Source: Pteria penguin
Lineage: Eukaryota > Mollusca > Bivalvia > Pterioida > Pteriidae
Direction of reading: 5' to 3'
Length of the DNA: 64,000 nt
Assembly (NCBI GenBank): GCA_035048485.1
Contig: CM068588.1
Location: 23,396,324-23,460,323, forward strand
Part shown: in pieces, positions 47,021 through 59,180 of the stretch
How positions within the stretch are numbered: position 1 is the stretch's first letter
How the letters are laid out: each line of letters begins with the position of its first letter
Notes under the pieces: model-generated
The model's database searches: none
Told to the model about the DNA's origin: nothing
What the model saw: only the letters and a program-made list of their open reading frames with translations
Program-made: the position numbers and the translations under genes

Positions 47021-49187
47021 TAATGTGTATTAAAGAAGAAAAATATAATTACAATCTTTTCAAATACGCCGATTTCAAATCCGAAAACTAAAGAATTGAG
47101 AATTATTGGATCAAACTGTGTAAAATTTACATTGAAATAAAATAGTTAGGGCCTAATATCATCATCGCCAGGGCGGATACAGAACCTTTTTTGTAGGTCC
47201 ACTAAGGTGGGATGATTGGCGAGGCCCGAGGGGCCGAGCGGGGGAAGATAGGGAAGGCTTTTTTGAAAGGATCCCGGACACCAAATGGTCTTCGGTGGGC
47301 ACTGCCGGGGGGAGGGCGCACGCCGGTGCCCCCATCTCTCGCCCGGTTGGATCCGCGCCTGATAACTCATTCCAATTTCCATGGTGATAAAATGCGTATT
47401 TTAAAGGAAGAAAAAAAAAAAGAAAGAAAGAAAAGGATTTTAGCTCCGCCTGTTTCAAATCCGACTACTAAAAATAGTGTGTTGGCGGAGTTAACAATAC
47501 TCGATATTGAAAAGTGTCCAGTCAAACTTTATGAAATTTACGGTGTTGATAGGTATTGACATCATCATAACACATGCCAATTTTTCATGGCGATTGATTG
47601 CGTATTAAAGAAAAAATAGTAAAATTAGTTTTTCAACTCCGCCTGTTTCAAATCCGACTACTAAAAATAGTGTGTTGGCGGAGTCAACAATGCTCGACAT
47701 TGAAAAGTGTCCAGTGGAATTTGATGAAATTTACAATGTAAATGACAATTAATATCATTATAATACATGCCAATTTTCATGGCGATTGATTGCGTATTAA
47801 AGAAGAAATAGTAAAATTAGATTTTCAACTCCGCCTGTTTCAAATCCGACTACTAAAAATAGTGTGTTGGCGGAGTCAACAATGCTCGATATTGAAAAGT
47901 GTCCAGTGGAATTTGATGAAATTTACAGTGTAAATGACAATTAATATCATCATAACTCATGCCAATTTTTATGACGATTGAATGCGTATAAAAGAAGAAA
48001 TAGTAAAATTAGATTTTCAACTCCGCCTGTTTCAAATCCGACTACTAAAAATAGTGTGTTGGCGGAGTCAACAATGCTCGATATTGAAAAGTGTCCAGTG
48101 GAATTTGATGAAATTTACAGTGTAAATGACAATTAATATCATCATAACTCATGCCAATTTTCATGGCGATTGAATGCGTATTAAAGAAGAAATAGTAAAA
48201 TTAGTTTTTCAACTCCGCCTGTTTCAAATCCGACTACTAAAAATAGTGTGTTGGCGGAGTCAACAATGCTCGACATTGAAAAGTGTCCAGTGGAATTTGA
48301 TGAAATTTACAATGTAAATGACAATTAATATCATTATAACTCATGCCAATTTTCATGGCGATTGAATGCGTATTAAAGAAGAAATAGTAAAATTAGATTT
48401 TCAACTCCGCCTGTTTCAAATCCGGCTACTAAAAATAGTGTGTTGGCGGAGTCAACAATGCTCGATATTGAAAAGTGTCCAATGGAATTTGATGAAATTT
48501 ACAGTGTAAATGACAATTAATATCATCATAACTCATGCCAATTTTCATGGCGATTGAATGCGTATTAAAGAAGAAATAGTAAAATTAGATTTTCAACTCC
48601 GCCTGTTTCAAATCCGACTACTAAAAATAGTGTGTTGGCGGAGTCAACAATGCTCGATATTGAAAAGTGTCCAGTGGAATTTGATGAAATTTACAGTGTA
48701 AATGACAATTAATATCATCATAACTCGATCATGCCAATTTTCATGGCGATTGAATGCGTATTAAAGAAGAAATATCAAAATTAGTTTTTCAACTCCGCCT
48801 GTTTCAATTCCGACTACTAAAAATAGTGTGTTGGCGGAATCAACAATGCTCGATATTGAAAAGTGTCCAGTGGAATTTGATGATATTTACAGTGTTGATA
48901 GGTATTGACATCATCATAACACATGCCAGTTTCCATGGCAACTCCGCCTGTTTCAAATCCGACTACTAAAACTAGTGTGTTGGCGGAGTCAACAATGCTC
49001 GATATTGAAAAGTATCCAGTAGAATTTTATGAAATTTACAGTATAAATGGTTATTAACATCATCATAACTTATGCCAATTTTCGTGGCGATAAAATTCGT
49101 ATTAAATAAGAAATCGTAAAAATGGGTTTTCAACTTCGCCGATTTCGAATCCGACTCCGATTCCGACTACTAAAAATAGTGTCAGCC
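47021..49187. repeat. Right inverted end: 192-bp tandem array
   Basis: The marker GGCGGAGT(C/T)AAC recurs at 47,485, 47,677, 47,869, 48,061, 48,253, 48,445, 48,637, 48,833 and 48,981. This gives six exact 192-base steps, then 196 (a GATC insertion near 48,726) and 148 (a ~44-base deletion). The leftmost unit (47,030-47,160) is decayed and holds a MITE. Orientation is opposite to the 39.7-kb array. Central units are nearly identical, which indicates recent homogenisation. Confidence 0.9.
47168..47361. mobile_element. GC-rich short element in the right array
   Basis: The sequence GCCAGGGCGGATACAGAAC at the left and the complement of GTTGGATCCGCGCCTGA at the right form imperfect inverted ends. 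The interior is markedly GC-rich compared with the array. It interrupts a monomer between ATATCATCAT and AACTCAT. Target duplication is unclear. Confidence 0.55.
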
Positions 49188-49196
49188 CAAAATTAG
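49188..49196. repeat. 9-bp target-site duplication, right (CAAAATTAG)
   Basis: Directly follows the element end AAAATAGTGTCAGCC and is identical to 39,670-39,678. Confidence 0.7.
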
Positions 49197-50550
49197 AATC
49201 TAAAATTTTATCTATAGATCACACTGATTGCATTTTCCCGCCGTTGTCAGATTTCAATACCTGTAGGCCTATACGTTTGTGACGAATCACAGACAGTGTA
49301 ACAGAGGAACGCGGTTTAATGAGTAATGAATTGCCCGGATGTCATTAAAACAAAAGTACGCAAAAGAACATGCAAAATGGGAATTTCAATAGATAGTTAC
49401 ACTGATAGAAGACACATTGGACGTGTGAGTACTGTTCTGTAGAGCATCAGTGTATGAGATTTGTACATGGAAGTTAACTCATCGCTGTAGTACAGATTTT
49501 TTGGGGTTCTTTTTGATGTACATACGTAATCCGAAATCTGCGTCTCTTTCACTTTCTCTTTCAGTCTTAGCCGAACTTTGGTGGAATTTGGAATATCGCT
49601 TTCAAATTAGCCTCTGTCCTACCTCTGAATTTTGGTTTTAGACACAGTGAATTCAGAAACAAGGAGGCCGAAAATTTGCGGCAAAGATTGTGTTATTTCT
49701 TGCAGTTATATAATGTTCGAAGAAGGAATTGAGTAAATCGTTGTGAGATTCTTCAATGAATTTCAAAAGTTTTAATACTAATTTAGCTCTTGCGCATAAA
49801 AAATGATTCAGCAAAGTTGCATTACGGACTATGATAAACACCAAGTTTATCCCCCAGGTCATTCTTGGAATGTTTCGGGGATTATCTTCATTTAGATCTT
49901 AGTCAGTTAGTGTGATGTCACGCCAACTTCGCGAATATTTCATTAGCATTTAAAAAATTGTCTCTCTAAAGAGGGATTTTTTTCCATCTTCAGCATGAGT
50001 TCCTTAATACTAAAAATCAAAATTTAGGAATTTTGATTTGAAAATTAAAAGCGCACATCTTTACAATGTCCTAAACGATATTTGTAAAGAATGTTTGGAA
50101 TTTCTATCAACTGTTTTTGTGTTTATAGCCGCAGAAGTTTTACATCATCAAACTCGAAAATGGTACATTATCCTACAGGTCAACATCTTTTACAAACATT
50201 GTTCAGTATGTACTGTAGATGTGCGATTTTAGGTTTCAGGTCAAAATTATAAATTTGGATTTTTTAGTTCTTGGGAACTCATGCATTAAAGTCGAAAACA
50301 TCCTTCTTTAGAGAGACATTTTTTTAAATGCCAACTAAATGTCTTTCTAAACAGGGAATGTCTCTCTTGAGAGGGATGTGCCCAACCTGATGTAATATGG
50401 CATTATGGGACAGTACAGATAGTTTTCACTGAGTAACCTTCCGCAGTCAGCCATATTTTGGGTGTCAAAGAAGATATTTTTAGTCATGGTATTACCAATT
50501 TTAAGACTCTTGCGTGGAGAGGGTTTTCATAATTTTCTAACAAAATAATC
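49197..50550. other. Non-coding stretch
   Basis: No gene is supported. The phrases TCTCTCTAAAGAGGGA (49,960) and CTTTAGAGAGACATTTTTTT (50,305) form a loosely inverted pair around ~350 bases, possibly an old MITE. TTCTTCAATGAATTTC at 49,750 recurs at 61,205. Confidence 0.4.
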
Positions 50551-50662
50551 GGTTTAACTTAGCTTCAGTATTACACCAATTCCCACACCTCCAATACAAA
50601 TATACAACGCACAGAAACAATGTGTGGGAAGGGCAAAATATTGAAGCTATTACGTTAAACTA
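50551..50662. mobile_element. MITE, TAGCTTCAGTATT family, copy 1
   Basis: Left GTTTAACTTAGCTTCAGTAT is mirrored by the right arm (complement GTTTAACGTAATAGCTTCAA). Inner CCCACAC pairs with GTGTGGG. About 110 bases with no ORF. Confidence 0.6.
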
Positions 50663-50878
50663 AGTTGCAAAGAAGTTGGTTTTTTAAGGTGGACCATTCT
50701 AATGTTGCTTGCAACAGTAACTAATGGATGCTTACTCTCTTAACTCTTCTCAGCAACCATATCAACTATCAGCATCATATAAATTTTAATTTAGCACAAA
50801 TGTGAATTAGTGAGTAAATATCAGTAAGAAAAAACATTTTGAGCTTGCCCACACAGCTCATTTGTATCTGATTGTTTG

Positions 50879-51042
50879 TTAGCTTCAGTATTTCACCACA
50901 CCAAATGTTATTTATTATTGGCTATTGATTTTGTTTGGTGGGAAAATCAATAGCTGATAACAGGGATGTATATGTGTTACATGTATATACATCCCTGCAG
51001 ATAATAATTAACATTTGGTGTGGCGAAATATTGAAATTAATT
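50879..51042. mobile_element. MITE, TAGCTTCAGTATT family, copy 2
   Basis: Left TTCAGTATTTCACCACACCA then AATGTTA is mirrored at the right by TAACATTTGGTGTGGCGAAA then TATTGAAA. A second nested palindrome is centred on GGGATGTATATGTGT / ACATGTATATACATCCC. It shares its outer end (TAGCTTCAGTATT-CACC) with copy 1, 220 bases upstream. Confidence 0.65.
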
Positions 51043-53514
51043 GTTTGTATGTTTGATGTCACTAACAGTGGCAGGGTTCTAAATTAGCAGTTGTCCGGTT
51101 GTCCAAAACAGCCTAAAATCTCTTTGGGCAACCTAAAATTTAAGTAAATATAATGGAGATCATCCAAATTTTCTTTAAAATTGTCAAATTTGCCAATTAT
51201 GAGCCCTGCATTTGACAAAACTTTTTGCTGTACCAGCCAATGCTTTCATATTTCACATGGTTGTGTGTTCCTCATGGCAAGAGTTTTTCATGATTGATTC
51301 CATTTGTTCAGGGTGACTCACGGACATATATTAGTCCAAAACGTCAGACCCAAGCATAACTTATATGTAAATCTGAATTCTTCCAAAAGAGAGAATCAAC
51401 AGTCTTGAATTTTAATTGTCATTGATTTGTTTACATCCAAACTATAATGCCTTTGTATCAGAAAGTTTGACACATGTACATGTATACATGCAAGTCCTGA
51501 TTCAGTGAATTTTGACGTCATGAAATTTCCTTACATTAATTTTAATCATACAAATTGGAATTTAACATAGTCTAAAAATAGAAATCATGGAAAAGTTTGG
51601 TTAAAAAATGTTTAAAATAGCTTGCTGTGAGCCTTCTGTCAAACTTTCTGATATAGATGCATTATGATTTGAATGTAAAACAAATGAATGACAACAGACA
51701 AGGTGAATTGTGGGAATTATTCTATTGATATTAACAAATTCTTTGTCATTTTTATTTCCTGTCAATTCTCTCTTTAGGAAGGATTCAGACCCAAGTCTCA
51801 CACTTAGGACTGACATTTTGAACTAGATGAAACATTAAGATCTGATTGGAGATAACCCCTGAAATGTTCCAAGGAAGACCCAGGGCAGGAGATAAACTTT
51901 TGTGGTGTATCACCCTTTATGCTAAAACACAAATGAATGTATACACCAATATTTGTAGGACATAGGTCAATTATGATTAATATTTTCATGTACTTTAATG
52001 TATACAGTTTTTGTAACAGTTGGCATTGTTTGTATGGATATCAAAATGCAAGAAATTCAGAGGTTTCAAGGAGTTTTGCCCCCCCCCTCCCTTTACCTGG
52101 GATTCACCCTGGACCACTTGGGGCATTGTGGTGACCTTAGAGCCCCTGCCTTTTTGCTTTTTATTTTTGAGTACACCAAATTTTAAGCTAGCTATTCCAC
52201 TGAAAATTGTGTTTATCTTAGACAGTAATGCGACTGTGCTGACTCTTCTATGAACACAGTAGATATACACAAATGTACATGCAAGTCATAAAACTGTCAA
52301 ACTTCTTTGAAGAAACTAATGAAGATTGCCTCTTTTTTTCTCTGAGTTTATATGACAGCAGAATCGAAAAACAGAGATTTCAAATATCAGAATTTTCATA
52401 GAAAATGGACACTTGCCCCCCCCCCCCCCCCCCAAAAAAAAACAAAACAAAACAAAACAAAACAAACAAATAAACAAAAAATATATGACACTAGTAAAAA
52501 TCATGTGATCAATCCAACCTTCAGAAAGATTCATAAAATTATGACCTTGACCTTCACATGCAAGCTGCATAAATTTAGAAAAATGTTAACCATATATTTT
52601 GTATCCATATCATTGGAATTTATACGAGGTAGGGCTTTTATATTTCACATGCATTATGTACCGGTATGTTCTCACTGCCGTTACTGGTATTAGACCTTCC
52701 ATCGACACCATAATTTATGACTTTGTGACCTTGACTGCTAAGTTCGATCTACATTTACATGTAAAAATTATCTTCATCAAGAATTATTTTGTCCAAGGGG
52801 CATAGTGTTCCTACACACACAAACACACACACCCACCCACATGTCTTATATATCATTGATCAATGCTTTGCAGCCAGTCATTCAGATTAATTTAGATTAC
52901 AGAAATTTTCTGATCATATAACAGTTCACCTATCCACTGTTGGTAAAAGAATGTAATATTCAGATAATTCAAATTGTTTTATGATGTCATAAACAACCAT
53001 GTCATTTGTCACAGATGATATCTTCCAAAACTGTCAAAGTAAAATTACTTTTTGTGAAAGGGTGAATAATGTATCACATTGGCTAAAACAAAAAAGCCAA
53101 CTGATTTATACATACTTACATGTAAATACATGTAGGACCAGTTTGATCTCTTGTGTCGTAATGTAATGCAAATACATATGTACCCAACTAACTTTCATTT
53201 CAGAAATAAAATCTCTGTGCTGTATCAGCTGTTAAGGATACAAGCTACACTCAACCCACATAAAGTGTGACATCAGTGATTACTGGTATAGAATCTGAGT
53301 CCAGCATACAATCACCTCTCCAGTTTACATCACTCCAGTATAGATATTTAACTACAACATTATCAACATAAACTTGTATATAACATAAGCAATATATACC
53401 AGAATGCAAGCATTGTAGGGCATGACACCAGAGGCAGTGTACATCCATATTGGAAGTGATTTGTTTTCATAGATTTCAGTAATATTCATCAGTGTGTGGT
53501 TTGACTAAAACAAA
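51043..53514. other. Intergenic sequence upstream of the TMEM121-like gene
   Basis: Non-coding, with a poly-C run at 52,417-52,433 followed by (AACAA)n, and GACCTTGA-type repeat remnants (52,540 and 52,720). A promoter is expected near its right end, but no motif is convincing. Confidence 0.45.
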
Positions 53515-54471
53515 ATGGCCAATGTGTTAGTAAAGATGTGTGAATCAATGTATCACCTTCCCACTAGAGTGCTCTGCATAGTTTTGCTGATGATTCAAGG
53601 TGGGATATTGAATTATTACCTGGTAACTCATAAAGGTATGCTGTGGATGGCCTGGATAACTGCGGACTTAGCTACCATATTGATATTTACTGTAGCCTTT
53701 GTCATTTCGTACCGGCACCTGCGATTAGTGCGCGACAATTATAGTCAAACAACGCGTATTGAAGCTGGTAGTCTCCCGTTGGGGTATGTAGCTTGGTTGA
53801 TATATTCTGTAGCTCTGGCTATAAGAGTTGGGGTTATCTTTCATGGATTTAGCTGGAAACTCAAAGAAGAGGATGTCTTTGGACCTAATACTCTGAAAAT
53901 AACAATATCTATGGCAGCTTTCATCTTTCTGCTTTTACTGATGAGTCACCACGATGCAGAATCAGACTCGCACAGAAAACATTACATCTCTGAAATAACA
54001 GCAACTGTTGTATTTGATATTCTAGATTCTGTGGATAGTTTAGACATCCTGTTTGACAAAGATGATCTTTCTGACCTACCACAGGGGATGGCTCTGGCCA
54101 TTATTTGCATCTCCTGCGTTAATTTTATCATTCCTGTTTTGCCTTTAACCACACTTAGTCGTACACATTTCGGACACAAGCCAGGTTCTAATATGGTTCT
54201 TACATTGCATAAACTTTCATTAGTGTTTCTTGTGAATTTACCACTTTTGGTATTTCGAATGTTGTTATGGCATGCACTTAGTAAGGAAATCTCAATATTT
54301 CCCATTAAAAATGTCATAGTTATTTATCTCGTATTCCATGATTTATACGATAAGAAGCGAGAGAATGTTAGACGGCAGCAGCAAAGTGGAGATTATTTTG
54401 ATGGAAATGAAATGAGAAGGACCCCACACAATCAAACAACAGCATTTCTAGATCCTAGTCCTATAACTTAG
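53515..54471 (+). CDS. TMEM121/CECR6-family multi-pass membrane protein
   Basis: An intact single-exon frame of 318 residues. Hydrophobic segments lie at about residues 18-38, 43-66, 90-112, 128-145, 190-212 and 235-270. A conserved-looking central phrase FDILDSVDSLDILF precedes LP and a membrane segment CISCVNFIIPVLPLTTLS. This fits the TMEM121/CECR6 family (small, usually single-coding-exon, neuronal membrane proteins of unknown biochemical role). The C-terminus is charged and cytosolic-looking (DLYDKKRENVRRQQQ). ATG 53,515 follows AACAAA and gives a family-like length of ~320. The paralogue is not decided, so no gene symbol is given. It is isolated, with no neighbour within 3 kb. Confidence 0.7.
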   Translation: MANVLVKMCESMYHLPTRVLCIVLLMIQGGILNYYLVTHKGMLWMAWITADLATILIFTVAFVISYRHLRLVRDNYSQTTRIEAGSLPLGYVAWLIYSVALAIRVGVIFHGFSWKLKEEDVFGPNTLKITISMAAFIFLLLLMSHHDAESDSHRKHYISEITATVVFDILDSVDSLDILFDKDDLSDLPQGMALAIICISCVNFIIPVLPLTTLSRTHFGHKPGSNMVLTLHKLSLVFLVNLPLLVFRMLLWHALSKEISIFPIKNVIVIYLVFHDLYDKKRENVRRQQQSGDYFDGNEMRRTPHNQTTAFLDPSPIT

Positions 54472-55800
54472 ATATACAAATTAAATTATTGTGCAATAGA
54501 TTTTTATCGGATTCACATCTGTGCCTGAATGTTCAAATCAAACTATTCCTGACATGTTCTATGCTGAGTATGCGCTCCTTACAAAACAGTCCAAGTGTTC
54601 TGTAGTTTTTTTCGACCTGTCACAGTGGGCCACATTCAAGTGCAATTTCAAAAATTGCACAATACTTAGTGTAGATGCAAGATGTTAATAAGCACAGGTA
54701 AATTTACACCTGGATTCCCACTTCGGGAATTTTGTGCGATTTTGGATGTTTTTCCCGCTGAGTTTTGTGCAGTCTCTCCCAAAACACCTGGTCCTGCAGT
54801 ACTGTACAAATGTATAACAGGACTGAAGGATTTAGCATTACCACTATTACTATACAGACCAGGTGTTATAGATTTTTTTTTTTTGGTCACAGTAGCATCA
54901 GATCATGAATAAATTAGGAAATCAACACAAAATAACAACTTAATGTAAAAAGTCTGAACCAATCAGAGTTCATCATTGCAGGCCACAGTTATTGAGTCTG
55001 CTCCCTTTGGTCTTCTCCTCTTGAGGGAGGAGGCAGACTCAATAAACGTGGCTTAATTGCGACGATGGTCAGAGTTAGAAATTAGGTGTTGCTCATGAAC
55101 ATGAGATTCAGACTAATCAACTTCATGCTGTGCTACACATACCGGTACTGTAGTCACGGCCATAGTCACCTGATTGTGTTATGTGCCATAAGATTTACAT
55201 AGTATAATTAGCTTCATGAAAGTACACATTGCAAAAGAAAACCCTTAATATTTACATATTCATATTTTCAGTGTGCTCTAGATGAGAAAAAAAAATGATT
55301 GAAAACATGTTGCATATTTGATCATTTAAAGTAACTATCGTCACTTCAGGGTTAGTAAATCTGCTCGTGAAATACTGGTAGTAGGTATGGGTTTCAACTA
55401 ACAGAATTGGCCGGGGAAAGTTGCTTCTCTGTCAACATCACATCTTAATATGTTTTGTGAATTTGTCCAGTATGCCTGAACTGCAGTGTTAGTGTGTGTG
55501 TGATGGGAAAGAAGATGATTGATGCATTTTTCCCTTCTTATGACTGTATACCAATACATGTATTATTTTATGGTTTATGGCAGTTTTTAACTATATATGT
55601 ACACGAGCATTTTATTGATGTACAAGCATTTTACCATATTAATGAGAGACTTGTATTTGTTTTGTGGACTTATGTCTCTATGCAGTTGTGTTTAATGTTA
55701 TTGGATTCTATGTCTGTAAGATTAAATTCAATATTGTAGAAATTGTTTTCCTGTGTTGTTATTCCAAAATGATTTCTTTTTACAGTATAAATCAATAAAT
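54472..55800 (+). other. Probable 3' UTR and downstream sequence of the TMEM121-like gene
   Basis: No coding sequence. An AATAAA at ~55,794 could be a polyadenylation signal but is 1.3 kb from the stop. A 70-base hairpin (54,982-55,051: CCACAGTTATTGAGTCTGCT with the complement of GCAGACTCAATAAACGTGG) lies within. Confidence 0.35.
54982..55051. repeat. Hairpin, ~23-bp arms
   Basis: Left TTATTGAGTCTGCTCCCT pairs with right AGGAGGCAGACTCAATAA around a TTGGTCTTCTCCTCTTGAGG-type loop that itself pairs partly. Possible MITE core or UTR structure. Confidence 0.6.
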
Positions 55801-56304
55801 TTGTTAGTTTGAACATCAGGTGATATTTTTATCAATGTAAGCAAATACTGTTCAAATCATTTTACAATTGTCATATTTTAAATTTGTGCACAAGCCATTT
55901 TTGTGTCGGTGTGAACCAGTCATAATTTGTCAGTTACTGACAAAAACTAGTTATGCTTTGTGAACTAGTCATACAGTATGTGTTTATGTCATTTTTTCAA
56001 GGCGAACAATTAAAGGAAACCTGTGGCTAAGTCATGTAATGTCAGGTAGTTATATATAATAACGTATGTGAATGTAATTTGACATCCAGGAGAAGAGATT
56101 GGATTGGCATAAAGATATAGTACAACCTGTATTTAGTATCCACCAATGGGAGTGTGGAGAAGTAGTCAATTGAGGCAGGTGGCCTCCCAATAGTGCTTGA
56201 TTTAGTATAGACGACTGCAACTAAGGTCGTAAGGAGCAGAGAAAGGTGACTGTTAAGAACAGGTGGTCGTACTGTATACAAAAGATCGATTGTCATCCTT
56301 GTTG

Positions 56305-56757
56305 CATCTTCGCAAGCCAAGGCTTCGTTTCGTTCTACTGCACTACGATAAAAACTGCTTTCTGTTATCCAAAGTCAGAGGATTTTTTTAATGTAATTCA
56401 TCTTTTACTAAATTAAAGGGAAGATAATTATGCTTCTTTTTCAAAGAAATACATATTTCATTTAATCAAAGATATTATGCAAGCTTCAAATTCTGCTTCC
56501 AAAAAATCTCAACAAGGCATCTTCGCAAGCCAAGGCTTCGTTTCGTTCTAGTGCAGTAGAACGAAACGAAGCCTTGGCTTGCGAAGATGCCTTGTTGAGA
56601 TTTTTTGGAAGCAGAATTTGAAGCTTGCATAATATCTTTGATTAAATGAAATATGTATTTCTTTGAAAAAGAAGCATATTTATCTTCCCTTTAATTTAGT
56701 AAAAGATGAATTACATTAAAAAAATCCTCTGACTTTGAATAACAGAAAGCAGTTTTT
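56305..56757. repeat. Near-perfect palindrome with 201-bp arms
   Basis: Arms 56,350-56,550 and 56,557-56,757 are reverse complements with only a few differences (for example TTATCCAAAG against TTATTCAAAG). They are separated by a 6-base loop (GTGCAG). The last ~40 bases of the left arm (GCATCTTCGCAAGCCAAGGC then TTCGTTTCGTTCTA) also occur directly at 56,305-56,344. No ORF. A recent inverted duplication or foldback element; an assembly artefact must be excluded. Confidence 0.85.
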
Positions 56758-56764
56758 TTCTATG

Positions 56765-57075
56765 GGTCAGAGTCAACATGACTCGGTAATTGAGGTGTGG
56801 TGTTCAGGATCCATAGGTGCTTGGTTCAACTCATACTCATGATGGAGTCTAGGTGTCATTTGGCTGAGAACATAAAGACCCTGGTCCCATGTGGTACATT
56901 GATATGTTAAAGAACTCTCACTGCTTTGAGTGGGTCCATTGTTTAGGACAGTGTCCATGGGATGAAACAGTTAAACCAAGGTTTATCTTGTGGTGGACAA
57001 TGTCCTGCAAAAGATCCCTGGAGTGGCTGTTGTGTAAATCAAACTTGCTAAGCAATGCAATGTGACTGATTCCAC
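56765..57075 (-). repeat. Decayed SINE-like sequence
   Basis: TTAAAGAACTCTCACTGCTT then TGAGTGGGTCCATTG matches the body of the SINE at 27,128-27,160 (AAAGATCCCTCAATGCTTAG then GGTGGGTCCGTTG). A tRNA-like head remnant (GGTGCTTGGTTCAACTCATA) is at 56,815. Confidence 0.5.
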
Positions 57076-58639
57076 CACAGTTCCATGTAGACATCTGAAG
57101 ATCACATAAAATGATGCCCTCAATCATACAAGACTGTTCATCAGAGAGCTTTGTATTTACCTGACCTTTTTCTTTGACACACAGAAATTTGTGCATTAGC
57201 TGTGAAAATTTTCTCTCTCCTATAATTAATGACTACAAATCTAAATAAATTCCTCCAAGTTCTCATACATTTACTGTGAGTTGTATGGCATGCCCAAGTA
57301 AAATGATAACATGAGACAACCGTGAGAGAAAAATTTTATCTTGCCATTTAAATAATAATTGAATAGAAATATAAAGGCGAAGAAAACACTGTTAAAAATC
57401 CAAACAAGTATAATAGACAAAAACATTGTTTATTTGCTGATTAGGCATCAATGCAGCATCAGTGATTGTTTGCTGGCAAAAAAAATTAAACACAACACAT
57501 AGGGACACAAGCATGTATGTACACATAGTTTAATTATATATATATAACAAACATAAAAAAGTCTAATTGGCACATTCAGCTGTATAGAAAACAATAACAA
57601 TAAATAGTAACAAGTAATAGTAATTTCATACTTGAGACATGAAGTATTTTATTCTCTTTGAAATTAGTGAATTGTATTACTATTAGTAAGACGTGTAAAA
57701 ATATATATATTGAATAAAAATATATCCTATATGATAAAGAATATGTCAGAAATACATACACGATCCTACAAAATTGATGTACATACATGTAAATATGGTT
57801 TAGAATGTTACTGTGTAAGTTACGATTGTCCGTATTAATGGATGATAATTCTATAATTTCTGACATGGTCAGTATTTAAGAAAGTTTGAAGGATTCGACC
57901 AAATAGATGACAATTCCCAAAGTATATCGAGGTCATCCAGTATTTGGGTAACATTTGATAGAAAACCCTAAGTAAGAAGGCTATTGGTGGTACCCAAATC
58001 ACAATCCAAAATTTGATGGTCCAAATATTCATCAAAGGTGGGATCTTTGGTGAGGTCTATTGATTATGTGAATAGATTTGTGAAATATTGTTGCTGCTGA
58101 GGAAAGTGAGTTAATGTAGTAGGCATTTGTTAGACTCTTTTATCATGGCAGTTATATGGCCAATATTATGTGACAAGTTGTGAATAATTAACAAGAATAT
58201 GTTTGTCAAACATAAATGCTATCTTGTCAAACGAAATCCAGTAAGAATATACAATTAATAAAAGGTCATTTAATGTCACCGAGATACAAAGAACAAAGAG
58301 ACAGCAGGCTTTGTTAGTATATACATTTTCAGTTTAAGGCAGTTTTCCTGGAAATACGGTAAAACTTCCAACATACAAGCAAAATAACATATATATATAT
58401 ATTTATGTTTATAAATTCTGCTTCAGTTTTCCAAAAGAGAACATCACAAAAAATCTACGAATTTTAAAGGAATGTTCCAAGCTGATTTAATATGAACAAT
58501 TCTGTGGGATGTGGAAAAAGCATTAATTGCTTAAACTTGTAATAGTTACTGTATATAATTAGAACATCAACTTGACATATACATTAGATATATGTAAATT
58601 TAATTTTGTTGAAACTTAAACTTGTTACAATAATTACAG
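57076..58639. other. AT-rich non-coding stretch
   Basis: Short (AT)n at 57,535-57,545 and 58,388-58,400. No supported exon. Confidence 0.45.
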
Positions 58640-58771
58640 ATGAAATTCTGTACAGCTCGGCTCAAGATTCAACATGAAGAGAAATTATTGACCACATTCA
58701 ACCCTGCACTTTGGAATTTAGTTGCAACATTTGAAGAAGGAAAAGTTGCTCATTGTACACATCGAAGTTAG
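58640..58771 (+). CDS. Candidate small terminal exon, unidentified
   Basis: After an acceptor-like ATTACAG the frame reads MKFCTARLKIQHEEKLLTTF, then NPALWNLVATFEEGKVAHCT and a stop (43 residues). The composition is strongly protein-like (amphipathic helices, Trp, Cys) and unlike the local AT-rich noise. No upstream exon was linked and no domain is recognised. Could be the last exon of a gene whose other exons lie outside or are too short to see. Confidence 0.35.
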   Translation: MKFCTARLKIQHEEKLLTTFNPALWNLVATFEEGKVAHCTHRS

Positions 58772-59114
58772 TTTGTCCCAATATCTCAATCAACAAAGCC
58801 TAAAATGAAATAAGAAAATACATCATTAGATTCTCTGTTTCTTTGATAAAATAGTTTTCTGTTAATATTACTTCATATACAATATATGTATCATATTGAT
58901 ACATTTTGTATATCATTGCAGCTTCATACGTTTACACCACAACAATATTCGGATTTTAATTGGTGAAGTTACAATCAATATAAGTATGTGTTACCCATAT
59001 TTTAATCAGCAATGTGAATTATTAAGGCATTGTAATGTAAAATACGAAAATAACTGGTGTTATATGACTGGCACTAACAACAATGTACCACAGTGGACCT
59101 TCATGGACCCCTAA

Positions 59115-59180
59115 ATTTCAGAGGTGAGACTAGGTGCCCAGGAGGAGTGAGCACTTCATAAGGGCTAAATGACCTTTCTA
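59115..59180 (+). repeat. Motif shared with the Penelope-like tail
   Basis: GAGACTAGGTGCCCAGGAGG then AGTGAGCA resembles the tail phrase GAGATCAGGTGCCCGGGGAG then AGTGAGCA in the Penelope-like copies (about 250-280, 11,176, 20,700, 29,207; complement at 3,050 and 32,150). Only this ~35-base block is shared here. Confidence 0.4.

Noticed and set aside
47146..47559. Overlapping ORFs on both strands around 47.2-47.5 kb
   Set aside because: They fall in a GC-rich MITE and array monomers. Composition is Pro/Gly-rich without motifs and frames differ between monomers.
51995..52270. Overlapping ORFs on both strands near the CCCCCC tract
   Set aside because: Driven by the poly-C/Pro-Gly tract, with no consistent protein features.
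53982..54317. Minus-strand 111-residue ORF
   Set aside because: Antisense shadow of the TMEM121-like coding frame.
55494..55739. 81-residue ORF downstream of the TMEM121-like gene
   Set aside because: Hydrophobic and AT-driven composition, no motif; more likely UTR or intergenic.
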